From Castanea sativa (Eukaryota > Streptophyta > Magnoliopsida > Fagales > Fagaceae), in contig NC_134018.1 of assembly GCF_040712315.1 (NCBI RefSeq), forward strand, positions 12,978,835-13,042,834: DNA of 64,000 nt, in the 5' to 3' direction. The translations under genes and the position numbers were made by a program. Position 1 is the stretch's first letter; every line of letters begins with the position of its first letter. Shown one piece after another: positions 34,959 through 47,301 of the stretch. A model generated the notes under the pieces. The model was not told the origin of the DNA and searched no databases. It worked only from the letters and a program-made list of their open reading frames with translations.

Positions 34959-36619
34959 GCCGGAAAAGTTTCTACTTGAGATGCTGGAAGCTTAAAATAA
35001 TTCACAGGCAAAGAGCTGCACAATTATACACATTTTCACTACCTTGCAGCAGGCAAAAGGATGCAATAAATTCTATCAAAACAAAGCCAAGAAAGGACGA
35101 GATAAAGCGTGTAAGAGGTTGTTGTGTCCCATGGCCAAATGGCAAATAATTCTGAAGTAGTTGAAGAAGTTTGAATTTGAATAGAATTCTAATAAAATTA
35201 TGCAATAGATTAGGATGGGGATTAGGATTTAATTTCAATTTGTATTTACATTTAAGTAGGAGTTGGATCTTATGTTTTAGGACTTGGTTGTGATGAAACT
35301 GATCTCCTTACTAGTATTTATGTACGTAGGAATTATGAATGAAGCAAGCAAAAAATTAATAAAAAAATGTCTATTTGCTCTCTCAAGTTTAGGAGATTGG
35401 TCATCTCGAATTGATTACACTATCTTTCAATTATCTCAGTTACAACAGAGGTACACTAAAATTAAATATAAGAAATTCATTCATACCTTGTATAATTTGG
35501 GATGGTGTCACAAACTTAAGGTGGTAGAAAATCACACTGATCGCCACCCCCTCCTCTTTGATGCATACGCCCCTGTGACTTTTTGAAGAAGACAGAGCCA
35601 CGCAAAATGCCGTCCCAGTTTAAGTTACTGCTGAACCTACAGTAGAAACCAGCCCAGAAGCTTAAAGAATTGAAAGTGATCTAATGAAACAAATCTAAGA
35701 AAACCATTATGCAGACTTTCATTAAGTGCACCTTCTCAGTTATGAGAAGTAGCTAGTAGTTACCATATTTGCTGGCTCAATTATTGCTTTTGCAGTGGGG
35801 AAAAAGTAAACCACACCAGAATGGCAGACTCATATGCTTAGAAATTTCAAGCTTAGTCCCTATCATTTAAACGTCATTTGGGCCATATTTGGGTCCCATA
35901 GCTGATAGCTCCATTAATTTCCTCCAGTCCCTTACTCTTTGAAATTAAATTTTGATTGGTACGTAGTAAAAGTTTCGTGGTTGAAAATAAGTGTAGTTTT
36001 GACATACCCTATATGGTTTGATGCCTAGCATGGAAAACAAGACTCACTAATTTGAAGTACAGACTACAGAGAGCTCAGAGGACCATGTCAAGCATATGAA
36101 ATATGGATTTGGACTTTTATTAGCCCAATTTCTTGATCACTAAAAGCCCATAATTAGATCTTAAGAAATTCAGAGATAGGAACACTACTGATGTTGTGAC
36201 GGGGGGAAATTTAGAAAGTAGTGTGATTCAAAATTGTGTGGATACCATGTTAAATGACACTTGAACTTTTCTCAAATTAAAAACTTGTCACAAGTTAAGG
36301 CACAAAAAATTGGGAAGTAGAAAAGTAAACGGGCAGTGACAATTGCATGAAATCTGGTATCCTAAAGGAATCTCCATGAGAATCAAGACTCACTCATCTG
36401 GCAGTGATACATGCTACTTTTTGGGCAAATTTCTGTCTCCAAATTATCAAATTTTCTATTTTTAATAAATTTTTATTTTATAATTTCCAAATTAGAAGTT
36501 AGAATAAGATTTTATTAGTTTTGGGACATTTTCTAGAGTTTGTAGTATTTAATTATGTAATTTTCTCAATTAGTATTGTTTTAAAATTTTTCTTCTTCTA
36601 TTTTTAGCCTAATTTCATG
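34959..36619. other. Upstream flank of NLR A (duplicated segment)
   Basis: No gene is seen. 34985-35060 and 35730-35900 are clearly similar to 55755-55830 and 56430-56590 upstream of NLR B (for example GCTGGCTCAATTATTG and CATATTTGGGTCCCATA). The duplicated block therefore extends about 1 kb into the promoter side. 35150-35280 reads as AT-rich unique text. Confidence 0.65.
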
Positions 36620-37300
36620 CTTGACATTAGACATGACATATGGTTGGTCAGGTCATCTGGATTGTGGGTCAAATGGGCCGGGTTAAAAATTGGCCATTTT
36701 TAATGGGTTGAAAATGGGTCGGGCCAATTGGGTTGTAGGCGGGTTTTGGCCGACCTGTATTTTCACATGAAAAAAGAAATAAAAAAACAACTAAATGCCA
36801 AATTTTTAGAGAGAATGAATCAAATCAATCAAGAAAACAAAATGGTATATAATACCTTCTTTTTTTTTTCTTCTCCATTAAGTGGGCACCTACTATTATT
36901 AAACTATTTGTTTTACTATTATACATGTGAAGGGAAAAAAAAACCAAAAAAATATAAAACTTTCTATATCCTTCCAATTTTGATAGTTTTGTGCATAACT
37001 AAAATTCTTTATACTCATAATAACAAAATCTTCCATATTAATAACTCACAAGCAGAATGTTTATAATTACAAATGTACAACTTGAGAGAGAGATAAATTC
37101 TAAAGAGCACAAAAAGTATATATTTTAAGTTTACACACTTTAGATTCAAAATTCACTAATGATATGGACTTTTATTTATTTATTTATTATTATTTATTTT
37201 GATTCCTCAAAAAGATATGGACTTTTGAACTTTTTCTTTTACTTTATTTTTGTTTTGTGCTAGTTAGACTTAGTGTTAGCAACTTACTCCTAGTATTTAA

Positions 37301-37388
37301 CTCTATTACTTAGTATTTAACTTAGTGTTAGATGTTTAATGTAGACGTGTAGTTGCAAATACTTTTGTCTTTTGTACTTTTTTCTTCT
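37301..37388. repeat. Copy 1 of a ~90-100 bp repeat interrupted by the Athila element
   Basis: The text ATTACTTAGTATTTAAC, then GTGTTAGATGTTTA, GTAGTTGCAAAT and CTTTTGTCTTTTG recurs right of the Athila element at 45374-45460 and 45472-45568. The retroelement therefore inserted into or next to a small tandem repeat. The sequence abutting the left LTR (CTTCT) and the right LTR (CCTCT) is a near-match target duplication. Confidence 0.75.
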
Positions 37389-39282
37389 TGATAACGCCTT
37401 AAAATGTATATTTGTTATATATTTATGTGGGCGTTATCTCTTTATTACTATACTTAATTTGTATAATTAAGCCATGATTTGAATTAGTTCCTATTATTTA
37501 TCTTTACATAATTTCTTGAATAAGATGCCATTCATTGTGTGTAATTTTCTACTTTCAAGAAATCATGTGAGAAAGATGAGTTTATAGGAATTTTTGAGAG
37601 AATGGAGGCCAAATTTGAATTAAGTGGAGCTAAAGGACCATGCTTAAATGTCTAAGGAGGTGCAGTTGGAGTGCTTGGATCGTCTACCATGATTGGAAGC
37701 TTCAAATAAGAAAAGAAATCAAAAAGGCAGAATCTGAAAAGGAAAAATCTGATCTGAGCACCGATCACAGTAGGGGTGTTCGCGGTGCGGTGCGGTTTTG
37801 GGCCATTTTTAGTACCACACTTTGCAGTGCAGTTTAGCTAAAACCATAACTGCACCGCACCTTTTTTTCCGGTCACATGTGCGGTACGGTTTAAAATTTA
37901 GCCAAAACCATAACTGCACTACACCTTATTTTTGCAGTCACATATGCGATGTAGTGTATAAGATACTGTTTGAACGGTTTGAAGTTGATATATTTTTCAA
38001 ATTTTGAGTTTTTCCTACCTAGCCCAAAACTAATTTTTCTCTTTGTTTTCGGCTTTAGTTTTAGGCCAAGTTTTTAATTATTGAGCTAATTTTTCTTTGT
38101 TTTGGGCTCACTTTTCTAGTCAATACCTACTTGAGTTATCAAACTTTTTTTTTTTTTTGAAAATTAGGGTTATTAAACTATTAATAATATATTTAATATT
38201 AGAAATAAATAAATATATTAATATATAGAGAGGGTGCAGTGCGGTGCGGTTTATACGGTTTTCTTATTATAAAACCGCAAATTGCATTGCACCATGTGGT
38301 GCGGTGCAATGCACTATTACTTGCGGTGTGGTAGGTTATGCCTTTTTGCGAGCGGTTTTGGTGCGGTTTTTGCGGTTTCGTGAACACCCCTACCGATCAA
38401 TATTTTGGGCGTATCTCTCTCCTCAAATATCCAATTGACACAAGGCTAGATGCGTTGGAACCATGACTTAAATATCTACAACTTTCCAATTTTGAGTTTT
38501 TCTGAAATTCTCAATATTTGAAGGCTGAAATTAACTCGCAAGTTACCATTGCAAACCTGGGCAGAAATTAAAATAGTAAAAGTTTTATTTTCTTTGAACA
38601 CTTTTGACATTAGGGTTTTAGAGGGAGGCTGTGTAGAACGAATTTTGGTAGAGAAACCCTTGTATTTTTCTTTCTCTAATGGTAGCCTAAACTCTTTGCT
38701 AGGGCTATGGGTTATGTTTTTTCTATACGGTATGAATATTCAATGTAATTCTTTCTAGGATTTTATCAATGACATATTTGATTGTTCAATTAGATTTCTT
38801 TTGATGTATTAATTTTTTCATACTTTCAATAAGTTCAATCATGTTTTTCTTATTGTTTAGATGAATTTCTAATAGTTTCAAATAGAAATAAGATTTTAAA
38901 GTGAATGAGTTTTTTTGAAAACTTTTCTAACCGCATTATTAATTGAGGTTATCATGCGTTCTTGAATTGTCTCAGTTCAACCAAATCATGAGTTTTTAAT
39001 TGTATAAAAATAATCAATTATGAAATTTATATTTTCTTAGATCACAAAGAATTTCATATCGATATAGAGAAACACTCCGATGCCCTGGTATTTACATTAT
39101 TGATTTAAATCGGTTTTTATTATTATTCTTGTTAACAATCACCAAGCAAAAGTACTTTTCTTCTTCACCCAAATTGTTATTTAATTATATTATCTTTGAA
39201 TTTACCCTGTTCCTTGTGGTTCGACCTCGGTACTCTAAGAGTTATATTGTTATGATCTCTTGCACTTGGGAGTGAGCAAGCA
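37389..39282 (+). repeat. Athila 5' LTR (interrupted by a hAT MITE)
   Basis: It aligns with 44112-45373 throughout, except for the insertion at 37768-38391. The paired LTRs differ by scattered substitutions. Confidence 0.93.
37760..38399. mobile_element. hAT-type MITE inside the Athila 5' LTR, TSD ACCGATCA
   Basis: The insert 37768-38391 starts CAGTAGGGGTGTTCGCGG and ends CGTGAACACCCCT, and is flanked by ACCGATCA (37760-37767, 38392-38399). The other LTR keeps the empty site with a single ACTGATCA near 44480. The interior is made of GGTGCGGT/ACCGCACC words in inverted arrangement. An 8-bp duplication and AGGGGTG ends fit hAT. Confidence 0.88.
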
Positions 39283-39286
39283 ATTT

Positions 39287-39304
39287 TGGTGCCGTTGCCG
39301 GGGA
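39287..39304 (+). promoter_or_regulatory. Primer binding site, tRNA-Asp type
   Basis: TGGTGCCGTTGCCGGGGA lies four bases after the LTR. It differs by one base from the complement of the plant tRNA-Asp 3' end (TGGCGCCGTTGCCGGGGA), the usual Athila/Tat primer. Confidence 0.85.
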
Positions 39305-39444
39305 GTTGTTGAGTGTTTAGAGGCAATATATATATATATATATATATTTTTTTTTTTTTTGGAGCAAAGTATAGCTGTTGGAAATTCTTCTATTGATAAC
39401 TTCGTTCCATTTTCTCCCCCTTATTTTGTTTTTATTTTATTTGA

Positions 39445-41010
39445 TTGTGGATTTATTGTTGCATGAGCATTTGGGTTAGAAACGAGAGAGGTAGATTAGA
39501 AAATTTTGAAACTTACTTTGGTAATCTTTTTGTCACACCATCATCTTCACCTTCTTCATCAATCATGGCTAATGAAACACACAATAATCATGAGGAGAAT
39601 AGAAGAACTGTGTATGAATTGTTGCATCCCACACAAAATTCTGTTCCTTCATGCATCATGTTTCCACCTAATGCATCACATGTGAAATTGAAACAAGGTT
39701 TATTAGCAATACTTCCTGACTTTAAGAGACAAGAAAATAAAAATCCTTTTGTCCATGTTAGAGCTTTTGAAGAGGTAATTAGTAGTTTTTATGCACAAAA
39801 TGTTATTGAGACTGTTAAGTTACGTTTCTTTCCTTTTTCTCTTAAGGATAAGACAAGAAGTTGGCTTTACACCTTGAAACCTAGGTCTATAGATAGTTGG
39901 GGGGAGATGGCCCATGAGTTTTTTAAGAAACATTTTCCTCCCCACAAAGTCCAGCAAGTAAAAAGAAGGATAGCTAGTTTTGTCCAATAAGAGAATGAGA
40001 CCTTATACCAAGCTTGGGAAAGGTACAAAGATCTTTTCAATTTCTGCCCAACTCATGGGTATGAAGATTGGAGGTTGGTTAGCTATTTTTATGAAAGACT
40101 TACACCTAGGGACCGACAGTTTGTTCAACTCTCATGCGGAGGAGACTTTTTACAAAAAGAACCTGAAGATGCAATGGATTATCTTGATGAGATAGCTGAA
40201 AACTCTAACACATGGACTGGACCTAGCCCTATGGACTCCACTGATAGGACTAGAACTAACACTACCACTTCTAGTGGAAGTGTTTTCAAGTTGAGGGAAG
40301 ATGATGACATGAGTGCAAAAATTAGCATGTTAACTAAAGAAATTGAGGCACTCAAAATGAAAGGAAGTAAGAGTGTTAGTGCTACCTTTAGAGAGGACCT
40401 AATGGAGGTGTGTAAAATCTGTCATGAGATAAATCATGCTATAAATGAATGTGCATCACTTTCATCATTCTTAAATGTGCTAGAAGAACAAGTACATACA
40501 TTTAATTCATATTGGCCAAATAATTCTTCACATTTTAACAATTATAACCCAAATATGCGAAACCATCCGTATTTGAGTTATAAGAGTGACAATCTGTTGA
40601 ATCTTCCTACTCCAAGAAATTTTAATTCACCACATGCATCATCATCATCATCATCATCATCTAGAACTTCCTTGAAGGATGCACTTAGTAATTTCATTCA
40701 AAGGCAAAGTGAGCAAAATCAAAAGTTTGAATCCATGCTCACTAGGCTAGATGAAGATGTAAGAGAGACCAAGAGTCATATAACTGGGCTTACAAATTCA
40801 TTGAGTGGGATAGAGAGAGGGAAGTTTCCTTCCCAAACTCAACCCAATCCCATCACTTTGAGGAGTGGTAAAGAGATTGATAAAAGTGCTCCTTTAATAA
40901 CTAAGAAATCTAAGGAGACCCTTGTTGAAGAAGAGAAGGTTGAAACTGAGTCACTTGGGCTTGATGACATTGAACAATGCCTAATCCCCCACTATTTTCA
41001 CAAGCCTTAA
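39445..41010 (+). pseudogene. Athila gag (one in-frame stop)
   Basis: One reading frame is broken only by TAA at 39988-39990, where the family has a Gln or Lys codon. The retrotransposon gag domain is clear: FVHVRAFEEVISSFYAQNV, LRFFPFSLKDKTRSWLYTL, FFKKHFPPHKVQQVKRRIASF, then YERLTPRDRQFVQLSCGGDF. A cysteine-poor linker with a (TCA)n serine run (about 40640-40662) and a coiled-coil-like segment follow. It would assemble particles and package RNA. The single CAA-to-TAA-type change is consistent with cytosine deamination. The start at 39445 or the ATG near 39565 (MANETHNNHE) are both possible; the latter looks more like a natural start. Confidence 0.85.
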
Positions 41011-41064
41011 AATTACCTAAGAATTTGGACACCACATCTGAGATATTAAAGCACTAGCATCAAG

Positions 41065-41822
41065 TCAAGATAAATTTGCCATTATTGCATGTTATCAAGC
41101 AAGTGCCCGCATATGTCAAGGTAATTAAGCACCTGTGCACCATCAAGAGAAAGCATCATGTGAAGAAGACCGCATTCCTAACAGAACAGGTAAGTGTAGT
41201 TATCCAACATAAGACCCCACCAAAGTATAAGGATCCAGTTTGTCCAACAATCTCTTGTACTATTGGAGATTACATCATGGAGCATGCATTGCTAGATCTT
41301 GGGGCAAGTGTTAATTTGATCCCTTTTAGTGTATATTAAAAACTTGGACTTGGTGAGTTAAAACCTACTTCAATAACTTTACAGTTGACTGATCGCTTTG
41401 TAAGGGAGCCGAGAGGCATTGTTGAGGATGTGTTGGTGAAAAATGAACAATTTTATTATCCTGTTGATTTTATTGTTCTAGATTACCAACTTGTTTTACA
41501 TCCTAATATTCATACCCCTATTATTTTGGGTAGACCTTTTCTTGCCACAGCTAATGCTTTAATTAATTGCAGGAATGGGAGGATGCAACTCACTTTTGAT
41601 TCCATGACTTTGGAGCCAAACATATCTCATGTGGCTAAACAACCATATGAAGATGATGACTATGCTTATGTGAACCTCATTGGGGCGGTGGTTCGAGAAG
41701 AGTTTAATAAGAATTGTTTTTCTAATCCTCTTGAAACTCTACTTAATAATTTTGTTGGTTCTTATGATTTAGAATGTGATATTCATAAATCTAAAAATTT
41801 TTTTTTGTTGGATTCCTCATAG
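41065..41822 (+). pseudogene. Athila aspartic protease and linker (one in-frame stop)
   Basis: The frame 41076-41822 contains the active-site block ALLDLGASVNLIPFSVY, with DLG in place of DTG/DSG as usual in Athila, and the flap-side ILGRPFLATANALINC. TAA at 41337-41339 interrupts directly after the active-site block, where relatives have CAA. A frameshift separates it from gag (ends 41010). The part after 41640 is the acidic linker that normally leads to RT. Confidence 0.82.
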
Positions 41823-41984
41823 GTTTTGGAAGAACAACAGATAATGGCAATTAATAAAGGATGAAAGCCTTGCTTTGAGGAGCTACTAGAAAATGAAAAA
41901 AAGCTCGTGCATTCAAGTGAAGAGGCACCACAGTTGGAGTTTAAGCCGCTACCCAGTGGTTTTAAATATGCATATTTAAGCCCA

Positions 41985-42182
41985 GGTAAGTTAAAACCTA
42001 GATGAGACGACCCTTTCATTGTAAGGGAAGTGTTTAACCATGAAGCTGTAGTAGTTGAGGACCCTAGAGATGGTAGGATTTTGAAGGTAAATGGACAAAG
42101 GTTAAAACCATATTTAGGGGGAGTTATACCAAAGGAGGAGACTATGTCACTTGAGATTCCTGCCTATTGGGATGCTACGTGA
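41985..42182 (+). pseudogene. Integrase C-terminal tail fused after pol deletion
   Basis: Right after the linker text (KPLPSGFKYAYLSPG) the frame jumps to KLKPR-stop-DDPFIVREVFNHEAV, then VNGQRLKPYLGG, then a TGA at 42180-42182. This is the end of integrase in Athila elements. RT, RNase H and the catalytic integrase are absent, so the deletion junction is about 41983-41990. The TGA in this tail sits where Trp (TGG) is expected. Confidence 0.85.
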
Positions 42183-44093
42183 AATATGAAAGAGCCTTAT
42201 GAAATTGTACCATTTTTTTTCTTTATTTCCTTTTTCTTTTTACCTTTTTTTTTTGTTTTTGTTTTTTATTTTTATTTATTATTATTATTTTTTGTGAGCT
42301 AACATTTGCAAGTGTGAAAGAAATTAAAAAAAAAAAATTTAAATGCTTAAGGTAACTTCTTCCCTTTATACTTGAATTTATTTTGGTTTTGATATATCGA
42401 GGACAATGCAATATTTTAGTTGGGGGGAGAGGTCTACACATTTTGATGCACCTTGCATGATTTTTCTTTTTTTCTTTCCTTTCGACTTTTCAATTCAAAA
42501 AAAAAAAAAAAAACCCTTGAATTTGAATGTAGAAGAGTTATAAGCTTTATTTTTATATCATGTGATGGAATGAATAATGTTGAGTTGGTTATACTTTTTG
42601 TTATATTAAGACTCTTTCATGAAGAGCACAATTGAAAACTTTTGAGCACAATAGCCAGGTTAGTGGACGGTTCAATGTTAGATATGCATGGATCATGAAC
42701 AAGCTAGATGAAAGCTGAAACTCAACCCATATGGAGAGTTCTTGAGCCTTACTTTTCTTTGTGAGAGTATATCTTTGTTCTAACTCTTAAATTTCTCTCA
42801 TATGCTTCAATTTTTGTAAAAGATCTTTATATTTTTTGGTTGACTGCTGGAAATATTATGTGGAGATATACTATGATCCTACTTATTTTTGTCCTTAGGC
42901 ATGCTGGTTTATGTGGAATTTTAGGAGATAAGAACCTAAGACCACCAATTATTTGTCACCAACTAAACATATATTCAACCTGCCTTTACATTAACCATTG
43001 TTACCATCATTTGAGCCATGAGAAATACTTCTACAATACCACAAAATATTTTTATTTATGGTTATTCTCATGGGGGTTCAAGTTTTGAGCAATTGATGTA
43101 TTTAGATACCATCATTGTCTCTCTTTTCTTAAAAAAAAAAAAAAAAGAAGAAGAAAAAAAAAAGAGAGAAGAGAAAGATAAAAAAAAAAGAAAAAAAGAA
43201 AGAAAAAGAAAGAGGAGACATACATAATCAATCAATAAATCATTAGTGTCTTATACATCTTTCATGTATTTCAGAAGGGTTACATGATTGAGTAAATGTT
43301 ATTTTGATTCAAGTTGGTTGTCATCACTATGAGTTGGGTTTGGTTTGAATTTTCTGCATTTGATTCATATACCTTATATTTTAAAGAGAGCAGTTTGTTT
43401 TCATAAGATTATACTACCACTAAGCTTAAAGTCCTACTTGATCCTAAAGGTGCATGGTTGGTATGTGTTTGGGATAAAAACTAGGGATGAGAATGGTATT
43501 AACCTCATGTTTCTAGGAATTTAACATCCTTTCCAAGAGATCTTTTTCCATTGTTTTAGCGGTTGCTTTTGTATACACATATGATATTCTTAAAACTTCT
43601 TCTTTCCTTTTTGTTCACATGTGATTTGAAGAGAGAAACCATTACTTCTATGTGTGTTCTTTCAGAGTGTTGATGACTTATGAGAGGTTTTGGCGTAGAG
43701 GCTCTAATCTAGATTATTCTTGGTCTATGCGTGTTTGGAAAAGCTAGTTTGATTGGATGGGCTATGCACACACACGCTCCAAAAGTGAAGTTAGTGAAAA
43801 CTTTTAATATGATGAATAGTATCCCAACTCAAAATTGAAAGTTCATTTGTCTGATATAATGATAAAGCATATTAACAAATGCTGCAGAAATTCTCAGGAA
43901 ACCTTTGACTTTTGTGGGTAGAGTCACTGTAAACCCTCATGAGAGTAAACTCGTCCACTAGGGTGACCTAGGGGTTCAAAAACTTGTTGCACATGGGAAG
44001 TGCAGTCGTGTAGCCTACAAAAGTGGCTTGTATTTTAGTTTTTTTTCACTTTTAGTAGACATGGGTGCTTTGTGGATTGCTAGGGACTAGCAA
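42183..44093 (+). other. Athila 3' untranslated region
   Basis: No env-like or other convincing frame. Homopurine and homopyrimidine stretches occur at 42210-42290 and 43130-43215. The region is AT-rich and presumably carries RNA signals. Confidence 0.6.
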
Positions 44094-44097
44094 GATT

Positions 44098-44111
44098 TAA
44101 GTTAGGGGGGT
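44098..44111 (+). promoter_or_regulatory. Polypurine tract of the Athila element
   Basis: TTTAAGTTAGGGGGG ends at the right LTR start (TGATAACG at 44112). It is the expected plus-strand primer site. Confidence 0.7.
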
Positions 44112-45373
44112 TGATAACGCCTTAAAATGTATACTTGTTATATATTTATGTGAGCATTATCTCCTTATTACTATGCTTAATTTGTATAATTAAGCCATGA
44201 TTTGCATTAGTCTCTATTATTTATCTTTACATAATTTCTTGAATAAGATACCATTCATTGTGTGTAATTTTCTACTTTCAGGAAATCATGTGAGAAATAT
44301 GAGTTTACAGGAATTTATGAGAGAATGGAGGTCAAAATAGAATTAAGTGGAGCTAAAGGACCATGCTTAAATGTCTAAGGAGGTGCAACTAGAGTGCTTG
44401 GATCGTCTACCATGATTGGAAGCTTCAAATAAGAAAAGAAATCAAAGAGGCAAAATCTGAAAAGGAAAAATCTGATCTGAGCACTGATCAGTATTTTGGG
44501 CGTATCTCTCTCCTCAAAAATCAAATTGACACAAGACAAGATGCGTTTGAATCGTGACTTAAATATCTACAACTTTCCAGTTTTGAAATTTTCAAAATTC
44601 TCAATATTTGAAGGCTGAAATTAACTCACAAGTTACCGCTGTAAACTTGGGCGGAAATTAAAGTAGTAAAAGTTTTTTTTTTTCTTTGGACACTTTTGAC
44701 ATTAGGGTTTTGGAGGGAGGTCATGTAGAACGAATTTTGGCAGAGAAAATCTTGTATTTTCCTCTCTCTAATGGCAACCTAAACTATTTGTTAGGGTTAG
44801 GGGTTATGTTTCTTCTATACGGTATGAATATTCAATGTGATTCTTTCTAGGATTTTATCAATGACATATTTGATTGTTCAATGAGATTTCTTTTGATGTA
44901 TTAGTTCTTTCATGCTTTCAATAAGTTCAATCATGTTTTCTTATTGTTTAGATGAATTTCTAATAGTTTCAAATAGAAATTAGGTTTTAAAGTGAATGAG
45001 TTTTTTTGAAAACTTTTCTAACTGCATTATTAATTGAGGTTATCATGCGTTCTTGAATTGTCTCAATTCAACCGAATCATGAGTTTTTAATTGTATAAGA
45101 ACAATCAATTATGAAATTTATATTTTCTTAGGTCACAAAGAATTTCATATCGATATAGAGAAACACCTTGATGCCTTGATATTTATATTATTGATTTAAA
45201 TCGGTTTTTATTATTATTCTTGTTAACAATCACCAAGCAAAAGTACTTTTCTTATTCACTCAAATTGTTATTTAATTATATTGTCTTTGAATTTACCTTG
45301 CTCCTTGTGGTTCGACCTCGGTACTCCGAGAATTATATTGCTATGATTTCTTGCACTTGGGGGTGAGCAAGCA
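44112..45373 (+). repeat. Athila 3' LTR (uninterrupted)
   Basis: 1262 bp, TGATAACGCC...GCAAGCA. It serves as the empty-site reference for the MITE in the left LTR. Confidence 0.93.
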
Positions 45374-45568
45374 CCTCTACTACTTAGTATTTAATTTAGT
45401 GTTAGACGTTTAGTATTATAGACATGTAGTTGTAAATGCTTTTGCCTTTTTTTTTTTTTAATTTATTTATTTCCCTATACTACTTAGTATTTAACGTAGT
45501 GTTACATGTTTAGTAGTGTAGGAGTATAGTTGTAAATGCTTTTGCCTTTTGTATTTTTTTCTTTTCAA
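45374..45568. repeat. Copies 2 and 3 of the repeat flanking the Athila element
   Basis: Two units (45374-45460, 45472-45568) share CTACTTAGTATTTAA, GTGTTA and GTTGTAAATGCTTTTGCC with 37301-37388. Confidence 0.8.
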
Positions 45569-47301
45569 TTAACTTTAAAAAAATAAAAGTAAATAGGGGC
45601 ATGGCCATTGCTTCTAACTACTAAGTTGCTTGTGCGATGCACGGGTAATATTATAGTGTTTTATGTAATTTTTTTTTGGGGAGAATGTTATACATATATT
45701 ATAGTATGTTTGTTATAAAACTTTGTTAGTAATGAGTTCAAATAGTGAGCTTAAAAAAAAAAAAAAACTTTGCAGTGATTTTGTATAATAAAAGTTGATA
45801 AAAACATATTAATTCATTTCAAGTTATTGATCTTTCTCATGTGATGTAATAAAGAGCTTCATTACGATTTTTGTTTGTTTGTTTCTTCAATGCTTTGTTA
45901 CTATAGTATGGTAACGCTTGTAAAGCTTGTTAAGAGGTATGTTATTATTATATGTTTCTTTATTTTCAATGTTTAAAGTTTGGTCCGTTCTTATTTGTTC
46001 AATTAGCTTTCATCACTTTTTCCTTTTGTTGCATTATTTGTGTTAATCACTAATAAATTGGCACTGAAAGACTCTTGAGTGGATCTTACAAAGTTTGGAG
46101 TTGTGGATTTTTTGTCGCTAAGATTTTTCATAGGTATTTGCATTCATATTAAATTCAGTAATATGACAGTTTTTTGTAAATTCTTTTTTGTTAATTAAGG
46201 ACTAGTATAGCAAAAGAGTTAATATAGCATATTAGATTGTGTACAATTTTTTTTTCTTCCATACCTTTTTGTCATTTGAAGGTATATAAAAAATCTTAGG
46301 AACTGTGTCATTTTCAAAACCGTCCTTTAGATTGAATTCATTCAAATGAAGTAGGAAAATGCAATTTTCTTTTTTCTAAAATTTTCTTCAAATCATGTGG
46401 GGTTCCTTCTCCAATATCAATCTACATATGAGGATTTTAATATATATTATGATCAATAGTTTTACAATAATTTAATAATTTAAATAAGTTGTACCTTAGT
46501 TTATTTTTTAACAAGATTTTTTGCAGACTTATTTAGGATTTTCTCAGCATCTTAATCAAATATCTCAAAAGTTGTTTTGTCAGTTGCATCAGAAACTTCA
46601 ATTTGAATCTTGTATTAGTGTTGCTTATTGTTCTTATAGGATCATATTTTTACCATTCATATCATTGAATTTTCTAAAAAGAAAATATCATATAAATGAC
46701 ATTTTGTGAGATAATATATGCTATTTATTAGACTTTTTTTGTTATTAGAAATTTTAGAAATATGCAATTGTTGATTATTTCAGCAACCTCAGGAATATCA
46801 AGATTTATATATATTTTTGTTGCATTGGTCGATGACAAAGAGAATTTTCCTGCATAAATTATATAGAACATTATTAATAGACAAAAGCGTATTGAATTGA
46901 TATTGAGAAAAAAAGAAAGACATGATTTCATGAGGATGAAATTTTCTAGAATTATCATCTATATGTGGGGGAGGAGGAAGAAAATTTGTAAATGGGTAAG
47001 AGTTTTGGCTTTGATTAACACGTGGGAAGGGTCAGACTTGGGTCATAATATGTAAGGTAATAATTAAGCTTTGGCTTTTCATAAAGTTTGGTCTTTATTT
47101 AAAATGTAGTCCATTTTGTAGAGAATAACATTTGGTCTAATTGTTAAGAGCAGCCCATATTTTATATAACAGTAAAAATAAGTTATAATGATTTATTGGG
47201 TAACAGTAAAAAAAAACTTAATAAAAAAAGGTAAAAATGGCTAAATGCAAAATTAGAGTGCTATATGGCAAGACCTCATGCACTTCTGCATGAGATCTCT
47301 G
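45569..47301. other. AT-rich remainder of the hAT-like host element
   Basis: No gene is seen. The text TTGTGCGATGCACGGGTAA at 45630-45648 resembles a GTGC-GAT-GCAC mini-hairpin common near the 3' ends of plant Helitrons, but no CTRR end follows. Confidence 0.45.

Larger units (their letters stand above)
37389..45373 (+). mobile_element. Athila-type Ty3/Gypsy retrotransposon with internal pol deletion
   Basis: LTRs at 37389-39282 and 44112-45373 both run TGATAACGCC...GCAAGCA. After subtracting the 632 bp added to the left LTR by the nested MITE, both are 1262 bp. A tRNA-Asp-type primer binding site follows the left LTR, and a purine tract precedes the right one. Gag and protease are present. 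RT, RNase H and the integrase core are missing, and only an integrase C-terminal tail remains. Athila lineage is inferred from the protease/gag style (LLDLGASVNLIPFSVY, ILGRPFLATANAL) and the Asp primer. No env-like ORF is seen. Confidence 0.92.

Noticed and set aside
43130..43220. Lys/Glu-rich frame near 43018-43227
   Set aside because: It is translation of a poly-purine run in the Athila 3' UTR.
45630..45660. Helitron 3' end (GTGCGATGCAC mini-hairpin)
   Set aside because: No CTRR terminus follows at the proper distance and no TC start is supported on the other side.
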